From: Maylandia zebra
Lineage: Eukaryota; Chordata; Actinopteri; Cichliformes; Cichlidae
Length of the DNA: 64,000 bases
Assembly: GCF_041146795.1 (NCBI RefSeq)
Contig: NC_135173.1
Span: 56,782,865-56,846,864 of the forward strand
Direction: 5' to 3'
Shown here: positions 28,032-38,476 of the stretch, in pieces
Position numbering within the stretch: the stretch's first letter is position 1
How the letters are laid out: each line of letters starts with the position of its first letter
Program-made: the position numbers and the translations under genes
Notes under the pieces: generated by a model
What the model was told of the DNA's origin: nothing
Seen by the model: the letters and a program-made list of their open reading frames with translations, nothing else
Database searches by the model: none

Positions 28032-28414
28032 CCCTTGTATGGTGTTCGGGTCTGTGAGACCCGTGTTCAGTTTTTTTCAAAAGAAAAATTAAACAATTAA
28101 TTATTTTTTCACGTGTAAATGTGTTGTGTCTTTCCACTCACTCCACTTGATTATAACTGATTTATTTATAACATTTTATATAAAAGAAAAACGAGAAGCA
28201 CATTAATTCATAAATGTGATCTAACAAAGGTAAAGGGAAAAAATTAACCATGTTTGCTGTTCATATGTCTTGTAATTGGGATGAAGTAAACATCTGTTGA
28301 GTAATTTAACATAAAATTGTTTGATAGTGTTAATTTGGAAAGCCAAAACTCTAGCGGGTCCACCAGACCCATGAACACTGGCTGAGTAACAAAAATACGA
28401 ACACCACACAAGGG
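28032..28414. mobile_element. piggyBac-like MITE with TTAA duplications
   Basis: Terminal inverted repeats CCCTTGTATGGTGTTCG and CGAACACCACACAAGGG (one mismatch) are each flanked by TTAA (28028-28031 and 28415-28418). CCC termini at TTAA targets are the signature of piggyBac-type elements. Just inside lie GGGTCTGTGAGACCC and GGGTCCACCAGACCC, near-palindromic sub-terminal repeats. The interior is AT-rich and non-coding. 383 bp. Confidence 0.8.
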
Positions 28415-28569
28415 TTAAGTAAAAAACAAGGAAACTATTAAAAGTCGATTCATTGATAGCCCATAATTCAAAAACAATGAATATGTACACTTTCACATTT
28501 CGCATTAACTTTGAACAAAGAATTAATCAAATAAACACGATTCTCTGGCTTTGCCTGTGTTAACCCTGC

Positions 28570-29116
28570 AGTTTGCTGTGTATTCCTCCTCAGATTACAC
28601 TCAGCAGTTTGTAAGACATCATAGAATTTAATGTCTGAATCAGAGGATGTGGTCTGTTTGGTATTTTTTTAGGGTCTTCTGTGCAGGTTAATAGTATCCT
28701 GTGAGCTTTGTTGTAATTACGACCGCGTCTATCTTTAGCCTGTCGGAAATTGGAAATCATGCCTCTTCCAGAGTTTCAGTTACAGCTGCTCATTATGTAC
28801 GAGCATGTATCATTACAGTCAGGTCGTCATTACATGCCGTCATTCACAGATGGAGTCGGTGTTATTCTGTTTTTTGGGGAGTAGCGCCATCGTGTGTTGA
28901 AAAGACCAAGGCAGGTTGGAAAGTGTAAATGCCGGCGTGGACCTGTCAGGTAGATCACTTCGTGGAATTTAATTGCAAATAATTTATTTTTGTTAAACTA
29001 TGTAACTATTTATGCACACACTGTTTGACAGTCTGAACCCCCTGATTATGGTACATATTTGTTGCCAGTTGACCAAATTTTTTTGTGGAGTGTACCATCA
29101 CCGTTTTAAATATATG
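28570..29116. other. no recognisable gene
   Basis: AT-rich intergenic DNA between two transposons. No RNA gene, exon or repeat family recognised. Confidence 0.5.
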
Positions 29117-29118
29117 TA

Positions 29119-30474
29119 CACTCAACAAAAATATAAACGCAACACCTTTGTTACTGCTCCCATTCCCCATGGGATGGACGTAGAGACCTAAAATTCATTC
29201 CAGATACACAATATAACCATCCCTCCCAAACAGTGGTCACAAATCAGTCCAAATGTGTGGTAGTGGGCACATCTGCTATATTGAGATAATCCATCCCACC
29301 CACCTCACAGGTGTGCCACATCAGGATGCTGATCTGACATCATGAGTAGTGCACAGGTGTACCTCAGACTGCCCACAACAAAAGGCCACCCTGGAATGTG
29401 CAGTTTTGTCTACAGCAAAATGCCACAGATGCCACAAGCAATGAGGGAGCGTGCAATTGGCATGCTGACAGCAGGAATGTCAACCAGATCTGTCGCCCGT
29501 GCATTGAATGTTCATTTCTCAACCATAAGCCGTCTCCACAGGCGTTTCAGAGAATATGGGAGCACATCCAACCGGCCTCACAACCGCAGACCTCGTGTAA
29601 CCACACCAGCCCAGGACCTCCACATCCAGCAGGTTCACCTCCAAGATCGTCTGAGACCAGCCACCCAGACAGCTGCTGGAACAATTGGTTTGCACAACCA
29701 AACAATTTCTGCACAAACTGTCAGAAACCGTCTCAGGGACGCTCAACTGCATGCCCGTCGTCCTCATCGGGGTCTTGACCTGACTCCAGCTCGTCGCCGT
29801 AACAGACTTCTGTGGGCAAATGCTCACATTCGATGGCGTCTGGCACGTTGGAGAGGTGTGCGCTTCACGGATGAATCATGGTTCACATTGTTCAGGGCAG
29901 ATGGCAGCTGAGAATGTCCCAGTTCTTGCATGGCCAGCATACTCACCGGACATGTCACCCATTGAGCATGTTCGGGATGTGCTTGACCGGCGTATACGAC
30001 ACCGTGTACCAGTTCCCACGAATATCCAACAACCTCGCACAGCCATTGAAGTGGAGTGGACCAACATTCCACAGGCCACAATTGACAATCTGATAGACTC
30101 CATGCGACGATGTGTTGCACTGCATGAGGCAAATGGTGGTCACACCAGATACTGACCGGTTCTGGGTCCCCAGACCCCCAATAGCGCAAAAAACTGCACA
30201 TTCCAGGGTGGCCTTTTGTTGTGGGCAGTCTGAGGTACACCTGTGCACTACTCATGATGTCAGATCAGCATCCTGATGTGGCACACCTGTGAGGTGGGAT
30301 GGATTATCTCAATATAGCAGATGTGCCCACTACCACACATTTGGACTGATTTGTGACCACTGTTTGGGAGGGATGGTTATATTGTGTATCTGGAATGAAT
30401 TTTAGGTCTCTACGTCCATCCCATGGGGAATGGGAGCAGTAACAAAGGTGTTGCGTTTATATTTTTGTTGAGTG
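29119..30474 (+). mobile_element. Tc1-type DNA transposon with long inverted repeats, internally deleted
   Basis: Inverted repeats at 29119-29407 and 30190-30474 (289 and 285 bp; the 4-bp difference is a CCAC duplication in the left arm) are flanked by TA dinucleotides (29117-29118, 30475-30476), the Tc1/mariner target. Inside, the plus strand encodes a transposase N-terminus: MPQAMRERAIGMLTAGMSTR with helix-turn-helix, GSTSNRPHNRRPR, and the first catalytic Asp in FTDESWF near 29865. After a deletion and frame change at about 29910 the C-terminus follows: VPVLAWPAYSPDMSPIEHVR with the catalytic Glu, to HEANGGHTRY at 30153. The segment that should carry the second Asp is missing, so the enzyme is dead. 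The near-identical arms suggest a fairly recent insertion. Confidence 0.92.
29342..30155 (+). pseudogene. Tc1 transposase pseudogene (DDE triad incomplete)
   Basis: The open frame 29342-29911 (about 189 codons) holds paired-type DNA-binding helices and the first Asp. A second open frame, 29820-30155, holds the C-terminal Glu. Roughly 80-90 residues between FRADG and ENVPVLAW, including the expected HDNARPH block, are absent. The true start is probably the ATG before PQMPQAMRERA, because the earlier ATG at 29342 lies inside the inverted repeat. Confidence 0.85.
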
Positions 30475-30819
30475 TATTTATTAAAGTATTACACATTTGC
30501 AGAGAATGCAGTGAGACATGGCCCAGCCATTGTTGTTTTATTTCCACACTTACACTACACTTGTTATAGAGTCAGCTGTTTTTATGTTTTTATTTTTTAT
30601 TTTAGGAATCTGGTTAAAAACTATATGAGTCCACTTAAAATGTTATAATTTTCTTTGACTTGGCAGTCTTCACAGGGATTTTTCTCCCTGAAGTTTTAAA
30701 GCTTGCGCCTATATTTTTCAAGAGAAAAGATGGAAATTATAAAATCAGTTCACCTTGACAGTAAGTTTCCCTTTTCTACTACACTTTATTGTATTGCCAG
30801 CTGCCACTTAGATGCACTG

Positions 30820-31850
30820 GATACTTAGTTAGGTACAGTTCAATTGAACTCTTTTTTAATATTCAGAATTGCCTTAATTCTTCAAGGCACAGATTCAACA
30901 AGCTTGTGAGCAATGGAAACATTCCTCAGACCTTTTGCGCCACACTGACATAATATCATCACACAGTTGCTGTAGATTTGTCCATCCATGATTCAAATCT
31001 TTGGTTTCACCACATCCAAAAGGTGCTTCATTGGACTGAGGTCTGATGCTTGTGGAGGACATTCAACAACAGTCATTGTCACGGTCAAGAAACCATTTTG
31101 AGATGATCTGAGCTTTGTGACATGGTATATTACAGTGTTGGAAGCAGCTGTTGAAAGATGGGTACACTGTGGTCATAAAAGGATGGGCATGGTCAGCAAC
31201 ACTACTCAGGTAGGCTGTGGGGTTAAAACCATCCTTGGTATCAACAAGTCTACTAAGAAAATTTCCCTCACAACTTCACTTCACCACAAGTATGATCTAG
31301 TAGAAGTTTGGATGGATCCATGTTTTTACATTGTTTACACCAAATTCTGGCCCAACCGTCCTAATGTACAAATAAAGACTTATCATACCAGGTAACCTTT
31401 TTCTAATCTTGCATTGTCTCAGACCATGCAAATTGCAGCCTCAGCCTTATCTTAGCTGACAGGACCTGGTGTGGTCATCTGCTGCAGTAGCCCAACATGT
31501 TCAACATGTTGTGTGTTCAGAGATGCCCTTCTGCATACCTTTGTTGTAACAAATGTTTATTTGAATTACTGTTGCCTTCCTATCAGCTTGAAGCAGTCTG
31601 GCCACTGCTCCTCTGATTGCTGACATCAGAACGACATTTTCACTCACAGAACTGCAGCTCACTGGATATTTGCACATTTCCGTAACATGCTCCATAAACC
31701 CAAGATATGGCTATGAAGAAAACCATACTAGATCAGCAGTTTCTGAGCTAGACCAGCCAGTCTGTCTCAAATTACATGCCACATGCAAAGTCCCCTTTAA
31801 ATCACTTTTCTTTCTGATTCTGACACTTGCTTTGAATTTCTTTTCTCATC
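30820..31850 (-). mobile_element. decayed Tc1-type transposon, second lineage
   Basis: Minus-strand transposase remnants. The clearest, at 31695-31501, reads AVARLLQADRKATVIQINIC and YNKGMQKGISEHTT. Further parts near 31330-31130 and 30900 correspond to the catalytic and C-terminal regions (AGGGG-like and NPIEHL-like areas heavily mutated). It differs from the element at 29119. Clear stops throughout. Confidence 0.65.
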
Positions 31851-31859
31851 ATTGGGAGG

Positions 31860-33220
31860 AAAAAAACAGGAAACAATAACATCAACTTGACCTAATCCAG
31901 CATATTTTTTTTATGCTTTATTAGTCATATTTGTATGGTTACACATTTGAAACGACTGGTTATTGAATGGCAAAAGCATATACTCAGAAAGGGTTTGCAA
32001 TGTGTTTTGTGGGTAGGGCTGAAGGGCTTTTCTTTGGCTTTGCATTTATATTTGATTCTGCTACTTCATCTGTATCTTGTAGTTTATTTCCAGTTTCCAG
32101 TTTATTTAATATTGTGTGCATACCTGCCCAGGGACTGCAAGTGAAAATGAGCTAGTAGCTAAATCTGTTGCAAGGCCTCTACTCTTATTTGAGACCAGTG
32201 TTTTTGTGGCACACTAAAGCTCAAACAACTAAATCAAGTAAGTTAATTTTTAATATATATAATGCATTATAGAAAAAAACAAAAACAAAAACCCTTGCCA
32301 CCAGCTTGATAGTCCAATAGTTCAAGATCTACTTTGTTTTGTATATGCATACACTGGCTGTGGCACTCAAGCTACTGAATACTATTTGTCACTCTGTCCA
32401 AAGATTTATTACACTTATTATAAACCTCATCATTTCCAGCAGTCTGTTAAGGTTAGGCAGCTCTTTCTTTCTGAAAGGTGAGGTAAACACTTTCTATTTT
32501 TATTTATTTTATTTTATTTTATAAGGCAACTTTTTAACCCATGTACATGTCTTCGTGTCTCTGGATCTTATCAGACATGCTCAAGTGCTGGCTTTTTGTT
32601 CACTTGGAGTCTGGCAAAACATTTTTATCTTCATAGTAATAAAAAGAAAATGTATTGTGTATCTTTACTTACAGCTGTTCTTGTCCTAGGAGATTAATAA
32701 GCTTCAAATGTTAATTGATTTCAGCCCTTTTCTAGTTATTTGGGTGTTTCATGAATGTTACCTACTGTCCAATAAAAATGTCATGACCACTACTGACCTT
32801 TGCTCAGTGTTGTTAAGTAATGAAAAACATTCTTTTTCTGCATTAATAATCAGTTCCTGCCCACCATAAACTACTACCCTGCCCAGGTTGCACCCTACCT
32901 TTCCCCCCCATGATAAATGAGATAGGCTTTAGTCACACCACCAATCCCTCATTACCTCGAACTTGAAAAGCATTACCGGAAATGGATGGAAATTAAAATA
33001 TGGCTAAACACCTGAGAGACCACATCTAAAATAATTTTCTCCACCCTATATTTTTTTTTCCCAAATAATCACTTATTTTTGAATGTAGTAACATTGAACA
33101 AGAACATTTTAAACATTTATTTCCTGGACAAAATTTAAACTTATCCACAAAAAAGTTGTATCCAAAGCCTGTTGACACAGTCCAAATGTGAGTATGCCAT
33201 TACTAAGGTTTGTTCACCAA
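31860..33220. other. intergenic, mostly unrecognised
   Basis: AT-rich. A short block at about 32870-32995 (GATAGGCTTTAGTC, then AAATGGATGGAAAT) resembles the decayed 3' end of an RTE-type LINE. Otherwise no genes or RNAs were seen. Confidence 0.4.
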
Positions 33221-33584
33221 CACAGCAAAATCTCCAGTGTTAAATTAACACTAGAGAGTGTCTATATGGGTCCACACCTCTGAGTGTTAAATACAACACT
33301 GTTGAGTGTTAAATTAACACTTTTGACAGTGTTATATGTTTAAAAGTAACCTAGTCAGACTGGAATATTTAGTTATTTTCCAGTGTTAGAAAATCAGCAC
33401 TGCTCAGTGTTAGCCATTGTTAATCTTCAAAACTGACTAGGTTACTTTTAAACATATAACACTGTCAAAAGTGTTAATTTAACACTCAACAGTGTTGTAT
33501 TTAACACTCAGAGGTGTGGACCCATATAGACATGTCTATAAACACACTCTCTAGTGTTAATTTAACACTGGAGATTTTGCTGTG
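33221..33584. mobile_element. fold-back MITE, 364 bp with about 140-bp arms
   Basis: The left arm 33221-33358 and right arm 33433-33584 are reverse complements except for small indels, such as an extra ATGTCTATAA in the right arm. The ends are cacagcaaaatctccagtg and its inverse. The arms are rich in the heptamer TTAACAC/GTGTTAA. The loop is about 74 bp. No coding capacity. Superfamily not determined; the flanks show no convincing duplication longer than AA. Confidence 0.85.
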
Positions 33585-34383
33585 AAGAGACAGAAAAGCA
33601 ACTTCCTTAAAAATAGAAAAATAAGCTAATAAAAACAGCTACAATCAGCAAAACTTAAATAATAATAATAATAACAAGTATAGTCTGGTCTTAGCAGTTT
33701 ATGGGGAAAGAAGGAGGGAGCAAACATGATATGGTAGTGTTTGACTGATTTAAGTCTGTACAGCATTTTATAGAAAGATCTATTTGCATTAGGTTAAAGT
33801 AAAAAGCAAGGGACTTCATAGTCATTTAGAGCATTCGTCCCAACCAGAGACTTTGAGTAAACCATTACATGCAGGCCCCTGATCCCAACCGCAAAAAAAC
33901 TGACAAATAGGAAAAGAGCTTCTTTGAACTTTTTACTGTTGTTTTTTTCAAACATTTGCTGGAAGCAGCAAGGGGCAGAAGATCATTTTTCCAGAAAAGA
34001 TCTTACTTTAGCTCAACAAAAGGCCTGTATAAATCATTTTTACTTCTATATAAGTTGATTTGCTTGTAAAAACGTTGTATTTTGTTATACATTAGTTACA
34101 GTATTAGCTATCGGTGCTAGTAGGCTGTTAGCTAACAGTGGTTAGCTAGTAATGGTTAGCTAATACTCGAACACTTAGCAATATATTTTCCTTAATATTG
34201 TTTATGTATAACAAATTTTTGTTAAATATCAATAAAATATAATTGTAGCGTTATATGAAACAACGAAAAATTCATAAGTACCCCAAGAAATCTGGGCGAA
34301 TTTAAAGAGGAAATTTGCATTTGCATGGGCGGGGGTGTAAAAGGTCTTCTTTACTAGTATTTAATTACTTTTATTTTTAAAAA

Positions 34384-34393
34384 GCTTTTTTTT

Positions 34394-34429
<36 letters not shown>

Positions 34430-34440
34430 AATAAAATAAA
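34384..34440. repeat. (AAAT)n microsatellite
   Basis: T-run followed by tandem AAAT units and AAAAT variants. Confidence 0.9.
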
Positions 34441-34599
34441 AATCTGTCTCTCTTTTAAGTTTTAAACTTTTGGTGTGAGTTTGGCTCCTTTTTTGAGTTG
34501 GTCAAACAGTAAGTTAACCTCAACCAAGTTAGCCAAATTAAACAGTTAAATGGACAAGTATAAGATATTCCTCTGCCTCCTAAAAAATTACTCACTAGG

Positions 34600-35310
34600 G
34601 AGAAGTGAACTTCTTCTTCTTCTGGTTCACCCGAAAGACAAAATGCCAAAACACAAACTTAACAATGTGGTGTATGCTGTACAGTGCAGCGAGGAATGCC
34701 CAGACCTCTACATTGGAGAGACCAAACAGCCACTTCACAAGCGCATGGCACAACACAGAAGAGCCACCTCCACAGGACAAGACTCAGCAGTCCATCTGCA
34801 TCTTAAGGATAAAGGACACTCTTTCGAGGATGCCAATGTTCACATTTTGGACAGAGAGGACAGATGGTTTGAAAGAGGAGTGGAAGAAGCCATCTATGTC
34901 CACTGTGAGCGACCATCTTTGAACAGAGGCGGGGGTTTACGACACCAACTCTCTGCCATCTATAATCCAGTTTTGAGATCCCTTCCCAGACGCCTTAATG
35001 CCCACTCACATCCTGGGCCATCTGACCTCAGGAATTCGCATGATAAGGTGGGGCCAGGTTTCACAATGAACACACCCGAAACTCTGGCTGATTGGGACCC
35101 ACGCCCAGTTACACACCTTGGCTCAGGCGATTAGAGGATCATCAGGGGGTCCTTTTGTCCCTCTGTGGGGGGTCACTCCTACTAGGTTTATATCTGGGAC
35201 TCTCCACCATTTGACCTTAGAACTGAAGAAGCTTCTCGGATGAGAGGTGAAACGTCTTCAAGCAACTTAAAGAAGTCCAGACACTTTTCTTTGCAAGCTC
35301 CTTTGAGAAC
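34600..35310 (+). mobile_element. Penelope-like element, 3' part with open GIY-YIG endonuclease
   Basis: Plus-strand open frame to the stop at 35132-35134. Residues read LVHPKDKMPKHKLNNVVYAV, then DLYIGETKQPLHKRMAQHRR (GIY-YIG pair as VVY...LYIG with the following Arg), then HLKDKGHSFED and EEAIYVHCERPSLNRGGG. This is the C-terminal endonuclease of Penelope retroelements. Upstream the reverse transcriptase is missing, so the copy is 5'-truncated near 34600. The 3' UTR ends with the conserved GAAGAAGCTTCTCGGATGAG and AAAGAAGTCCAGACAC block. The domain is undamaged but has no promoter or RT. Confidence 0.88.
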
Positions 35311-36690
35311 TTCTTAGAGGTTTCTGCTGACACCATTTCTGTTTTGCAGTGGGCATAAAATTTGCCTAGTAAATATAATAACATGATTTTAAAAGACAAC
35401 TAAAACATTTAGGCTCATAGATGCTTATGAATCTACTTAATTCTTGGTGAACTTTTCTGACACTGACATGCATGTATCTGCAATGATGTGTGTTGGAAGC
35501 ACACACAGGATTTTCTTTGCTTATATGTATGCAGTGCTTTGTGAGGCTGGGAGATGGCAGCATACATTGCATAGATCTCCCTATTTGTTCAGCTAGTATG
35601 AGTATTAAAAATAATGCATAGAAGAGTTCTGTTTTGTTTCATTAGATTTTTTCCACCATTAACAGCCGTAACAATGATAATAAACAGACTAAACAGTAAT
35701 ATTACTGACTGCATATACAATATAAGTACTGTAAAAGAAAATACAACAATATTCCTTTAAATCCTTTACACAGACTTATACTTTCTAAATTGAAAACAAA
35801 TACGTGGCAACTGTGTAGCCTAATTTAAGAGTAGCTCTGGAGATTTTCCTTTTTCCTTCTGTCTATTTGAGAAACAAAAGTGTATGTTATGAATACAACA
35901 AACCTCCCTTTAAAAATATATATATATCACAGTCTCTTGACTGAAAGCCGAAAACCTCTTTGGTGGGAGCCAACATATTTTTTACATGCAAGAAAATTAC
36001 AAATGTTTTCATTATTGGCTTTTGAAACCTGAAAAGAAAAAAATATGGCTGCTAAACAAAAGAACAATGAAAGTATAAAGTAGCATATGGTTTTAATACT
36101 CTGGAAGAGTACAAATATAATTCTACAGAATTGTACCAAAGCAAAGTACAGGAAATAGGCACTACTATATGTTGTTTACTCTTTAGTTGGTGGTAACGAT
36201 ATAATTGAGCTTAACAACACTGATATGATGTATTGTTAACACAGAAACAAGGTCAGGTGAGATAAGTCTTTATTCCGTGCACTAAATATCTTCATGCTTA
36301 CAGTAACTGTTATCCGGCCAAAGATATGGCTACTTGTTAAAAGGCTACTGGAGAAAAGATGATAAAAATAAAGCCCTTAAAACATATTTTCATTCACAAA
36401 TTATTCAAAAGATAATATTAATACAGTTTCAGAGCCTGTAAATATATTGTTCTGAATGATTTTTTATTACATGAAATTTTCTAAATGTTCATCCTGAAAT
36501 TTAAAAAAAGCAAACTATAAAAAAGATTACATTTTAAATTTATTATATGATCCACGTGGGACATCCCACTTGTCTATGACTTTGACTTAACCACGCAGTG
36601 CAGTTAAGTTTTATTACCATAACATAAAGATATAGGGCTGATTTGTGGCTGTTGTTATCTCGTCACAGCAGCAAAGGTGATTGAGTCACC
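35311..36690. other. intergenic, no recognisable gene
   Basis: AT-rich DNA upstream of plac8 with a short (TA)n at 35918-35927. No exon, RNA or known element seen. It may include plac8 regulatory DNA. Confidence 0.45.
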
Positions 36691-36697
36691 TGCTCTT

Positions 36698-36776
36698 ATA
36701 TGTTATAAAGGCTCAAGCTGCTTCATGGTCTGGACAATCCTTCTTGGTCAGAATCCTTCAACTGTCCAACCAGCTG
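36698..36776 (+). promoter_or_regulatory. plac8: plac8 promoter and non-coding first exon
   Basis: A TATA-like box (gttataaagg, near 36702) is followed about 25-30 bases later by a short segment ending CAGCTG|GTAAGA, a good splice donor at 36776/36777. The first coding exon begins at the acceptor cccacag|aaagaag (38456), so this segment fits a 5'-untranslated exon 1 with an intron of about 1.7 kb. The transcription start is inferred from the TATA position. Confidence 0.5.
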
Positions 36777-36849
36777 GTAAGATTAATCTCCTTAAAACAA
36801 ATCCATGAGGAATGAAAAAAGTAACTAGAAAAATTTGCATTTCCTGCAA

Positions 36850-37490
36850 AAATGCAGTGTGAATGCTGTGTAGCTAAAATATTCAGCTGGAGAAGCTAAA
36901 GTCAATATTAGAAAATTTGCTGAATTGTAATAACTTAGCAGAAACTAATTTAGCAAAAATATTGGAAGAGCAAAACTGCCAGCTGAAAACAGCTGAACAA
37001 GCTGAAGTTATGTCAAAACTACTTGTTGTCCAAGTGTGAAAAATTGGCAGAAAATTTAGAAAAGCAAGAAAGAACAGCCTGTAGACAAACTAAAGCAGCA
37101 CAAAACTAAGGTAAAAAGTGCATACCTAACAATTTTTACAAATTTGGACACACACTCACACAGCGTGGAGTGAACAGCGATTGTGAGAGCGTGGCCTCTG
37201 TGTTTCTGCAGCAGTCACAGTCTGTGCCTTCTGTACAGTCATTGGGCTAAATCTGTTCAGTTTTAATCTACCATCAGAGGCAGCCTGTGTATGCTTTCTC
37301 AGGCTATTTAATTTTGATCAGAACAGAGAAGGGACTCTGAGTGTTGACAGTGTATAATTAAAAAATGAATTATTAAAGATATATGACCTGTGAAGTACGG
37401 CAACTAAATAGCTGAGAAAGGAAAACTGCCTTGACTTGCTCTCAAACATTTTGTAACTCAGAAGCCATGTTACAAAACGTATGACGCCTT
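36850..37490. repeat. unclassified repeat-like segment in plac8 intron 1
   Basis: Degenerate recurrence of gctgaa/tagctaaa/ttagcaga motifs (36880-37090), followed by a distinct block (cacacagcgtggagtgaaca). Looks like part of an interspersed repeat but no family could be named. Confidence 0.3.
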
Positions 37491-37648
37491 TTGTATGGCC
37501 TGCTTTAACAACGTGCTAACCCGATGCTTCTGTCTGTAGGCTTCTGTCACATTTTCTGAATCCAAATACAAAATCCATTGTTTTGATATATAATATGTGT
37601 GGGAAGACTGAAAATCGAGCCAGTAAGAAGAATCTGTTCAGACCAGGT

Positions 37649-37991
37649 GGGCAATCGTGGCTCAAGAGTTGGCAGTTCGTCTTGTAATCGGAAGGTTGCT
37701 AGTTCGAGCCCCGGCTTGGACAGTCTCGGTCGTTGTGTCCTTGGGCAAGACACTTCACCCGTTGCCTACTGGTGGTGGTCAGAGGGCCCGGTGGCGCCAG
37801 TGTCTTGTAGCTACAATGTAGCTACAATTGTAGTAGCTACATTCGGCAGCTGTGGCTACAACTGTAGCTTGCCTCCACCAGTGTGTGAATGTGTGTGTGA
37901 ATGGGTGGATGACTGGGTGTGTAAACCGCTTTGGGGTCCCTAGGAGTTACTAATAAAAGCGCTGTACAACTACAGGCCATTTACCATTTAC
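37649..37991 (+). mobile_element. tRNA-derived SINE (AFC-like), copy 2, longer
   Basis: Same head as the copy at 17151: A box TGGCTCAAGAG and B box AGTTCGAGCCC. Then TTGGACAGTCTCGGTCGTTG, an internal CTACAATGTAGCTACAATTG expansion, and the 3' end AAACCGCTTTGGGGTCCCTA, terminating CAGGCCATTTACCATTTAC. It lies in plac8 intron 1. Confidence 0.85.
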
Positions 37992-38098
37992 AATGTAGCT
38001 TGCCATCACCAGTGTGTGAATGGGTGGATGACTGAATGTAGCGCTTTGGGGTCCTTAGGGACTAAGTAAAGCACTATACAAATACAGGCCATTTACAT
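37992..38098 (+). mobile_element. tandem partial duplicate of the SINE 3' end
   Basis: Repeats the last third of the preceding SINE (aatgtagcttgccatcacca to GGCCATTTACATGA) in the same orientation, without the tRNA-like head. Confidence 0.8.
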
Positions 38099-38476
38099 GA
38101 GGAACAGATTCAAAAGGCTAGAGTGGTACACTGTAGCTTAATTGCATAGCAGCACATGTATTTTCTAAAAGAATCATCATAATGCGATAAAAGTTAAACA
38201 GGGATTTTATCAAAATGGTCAAGATGAAAAAGCTAAATTATAGTAATATCCCAATAATTTGAGAGCATTTTATAGTTTGAATGCTGTTTGAAGTATGTGT
38301 ATGTGAAGTATGTGGAAGTAGTAAAGCCAAAACATATATGGAAGCACCGAGAATAATAAAGAGAAATATGAACCAGTAGGAACACTACTGTGTAGTGTTC
38401 CTCTTCCTCACATACAATATTCAAACAATAACTATAACCCCTTTTCATCCCACAGAAAGAAGATTTTAACGTGATC

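Noticed and set aside
29398..30255. Several overlapping open frames on both strands inside the Tc1 element
   Set aside because: All are explained by the transposase in its true frame and by the inverted repeats.
33221..33584. CRISPR-like recurrence of a short motif (GTGTTAAATTAACACT)
   Set aside because: The repeats are arranged as inverted arms of one fold-back element in a vertebrate genome, not direct repeats with spacers.
35220..35275. Hammerhead-ribozyme-like core (CGGATGAG ... GAAAC ... GTC) in the Penelope 3' end
   Set aside because: Penelope elements are known to carry hammerhead motifs, but here the invariant CTGA core reads CGGA (CAGA in the second copy) and the bases flanking the core do not pair into stem I.
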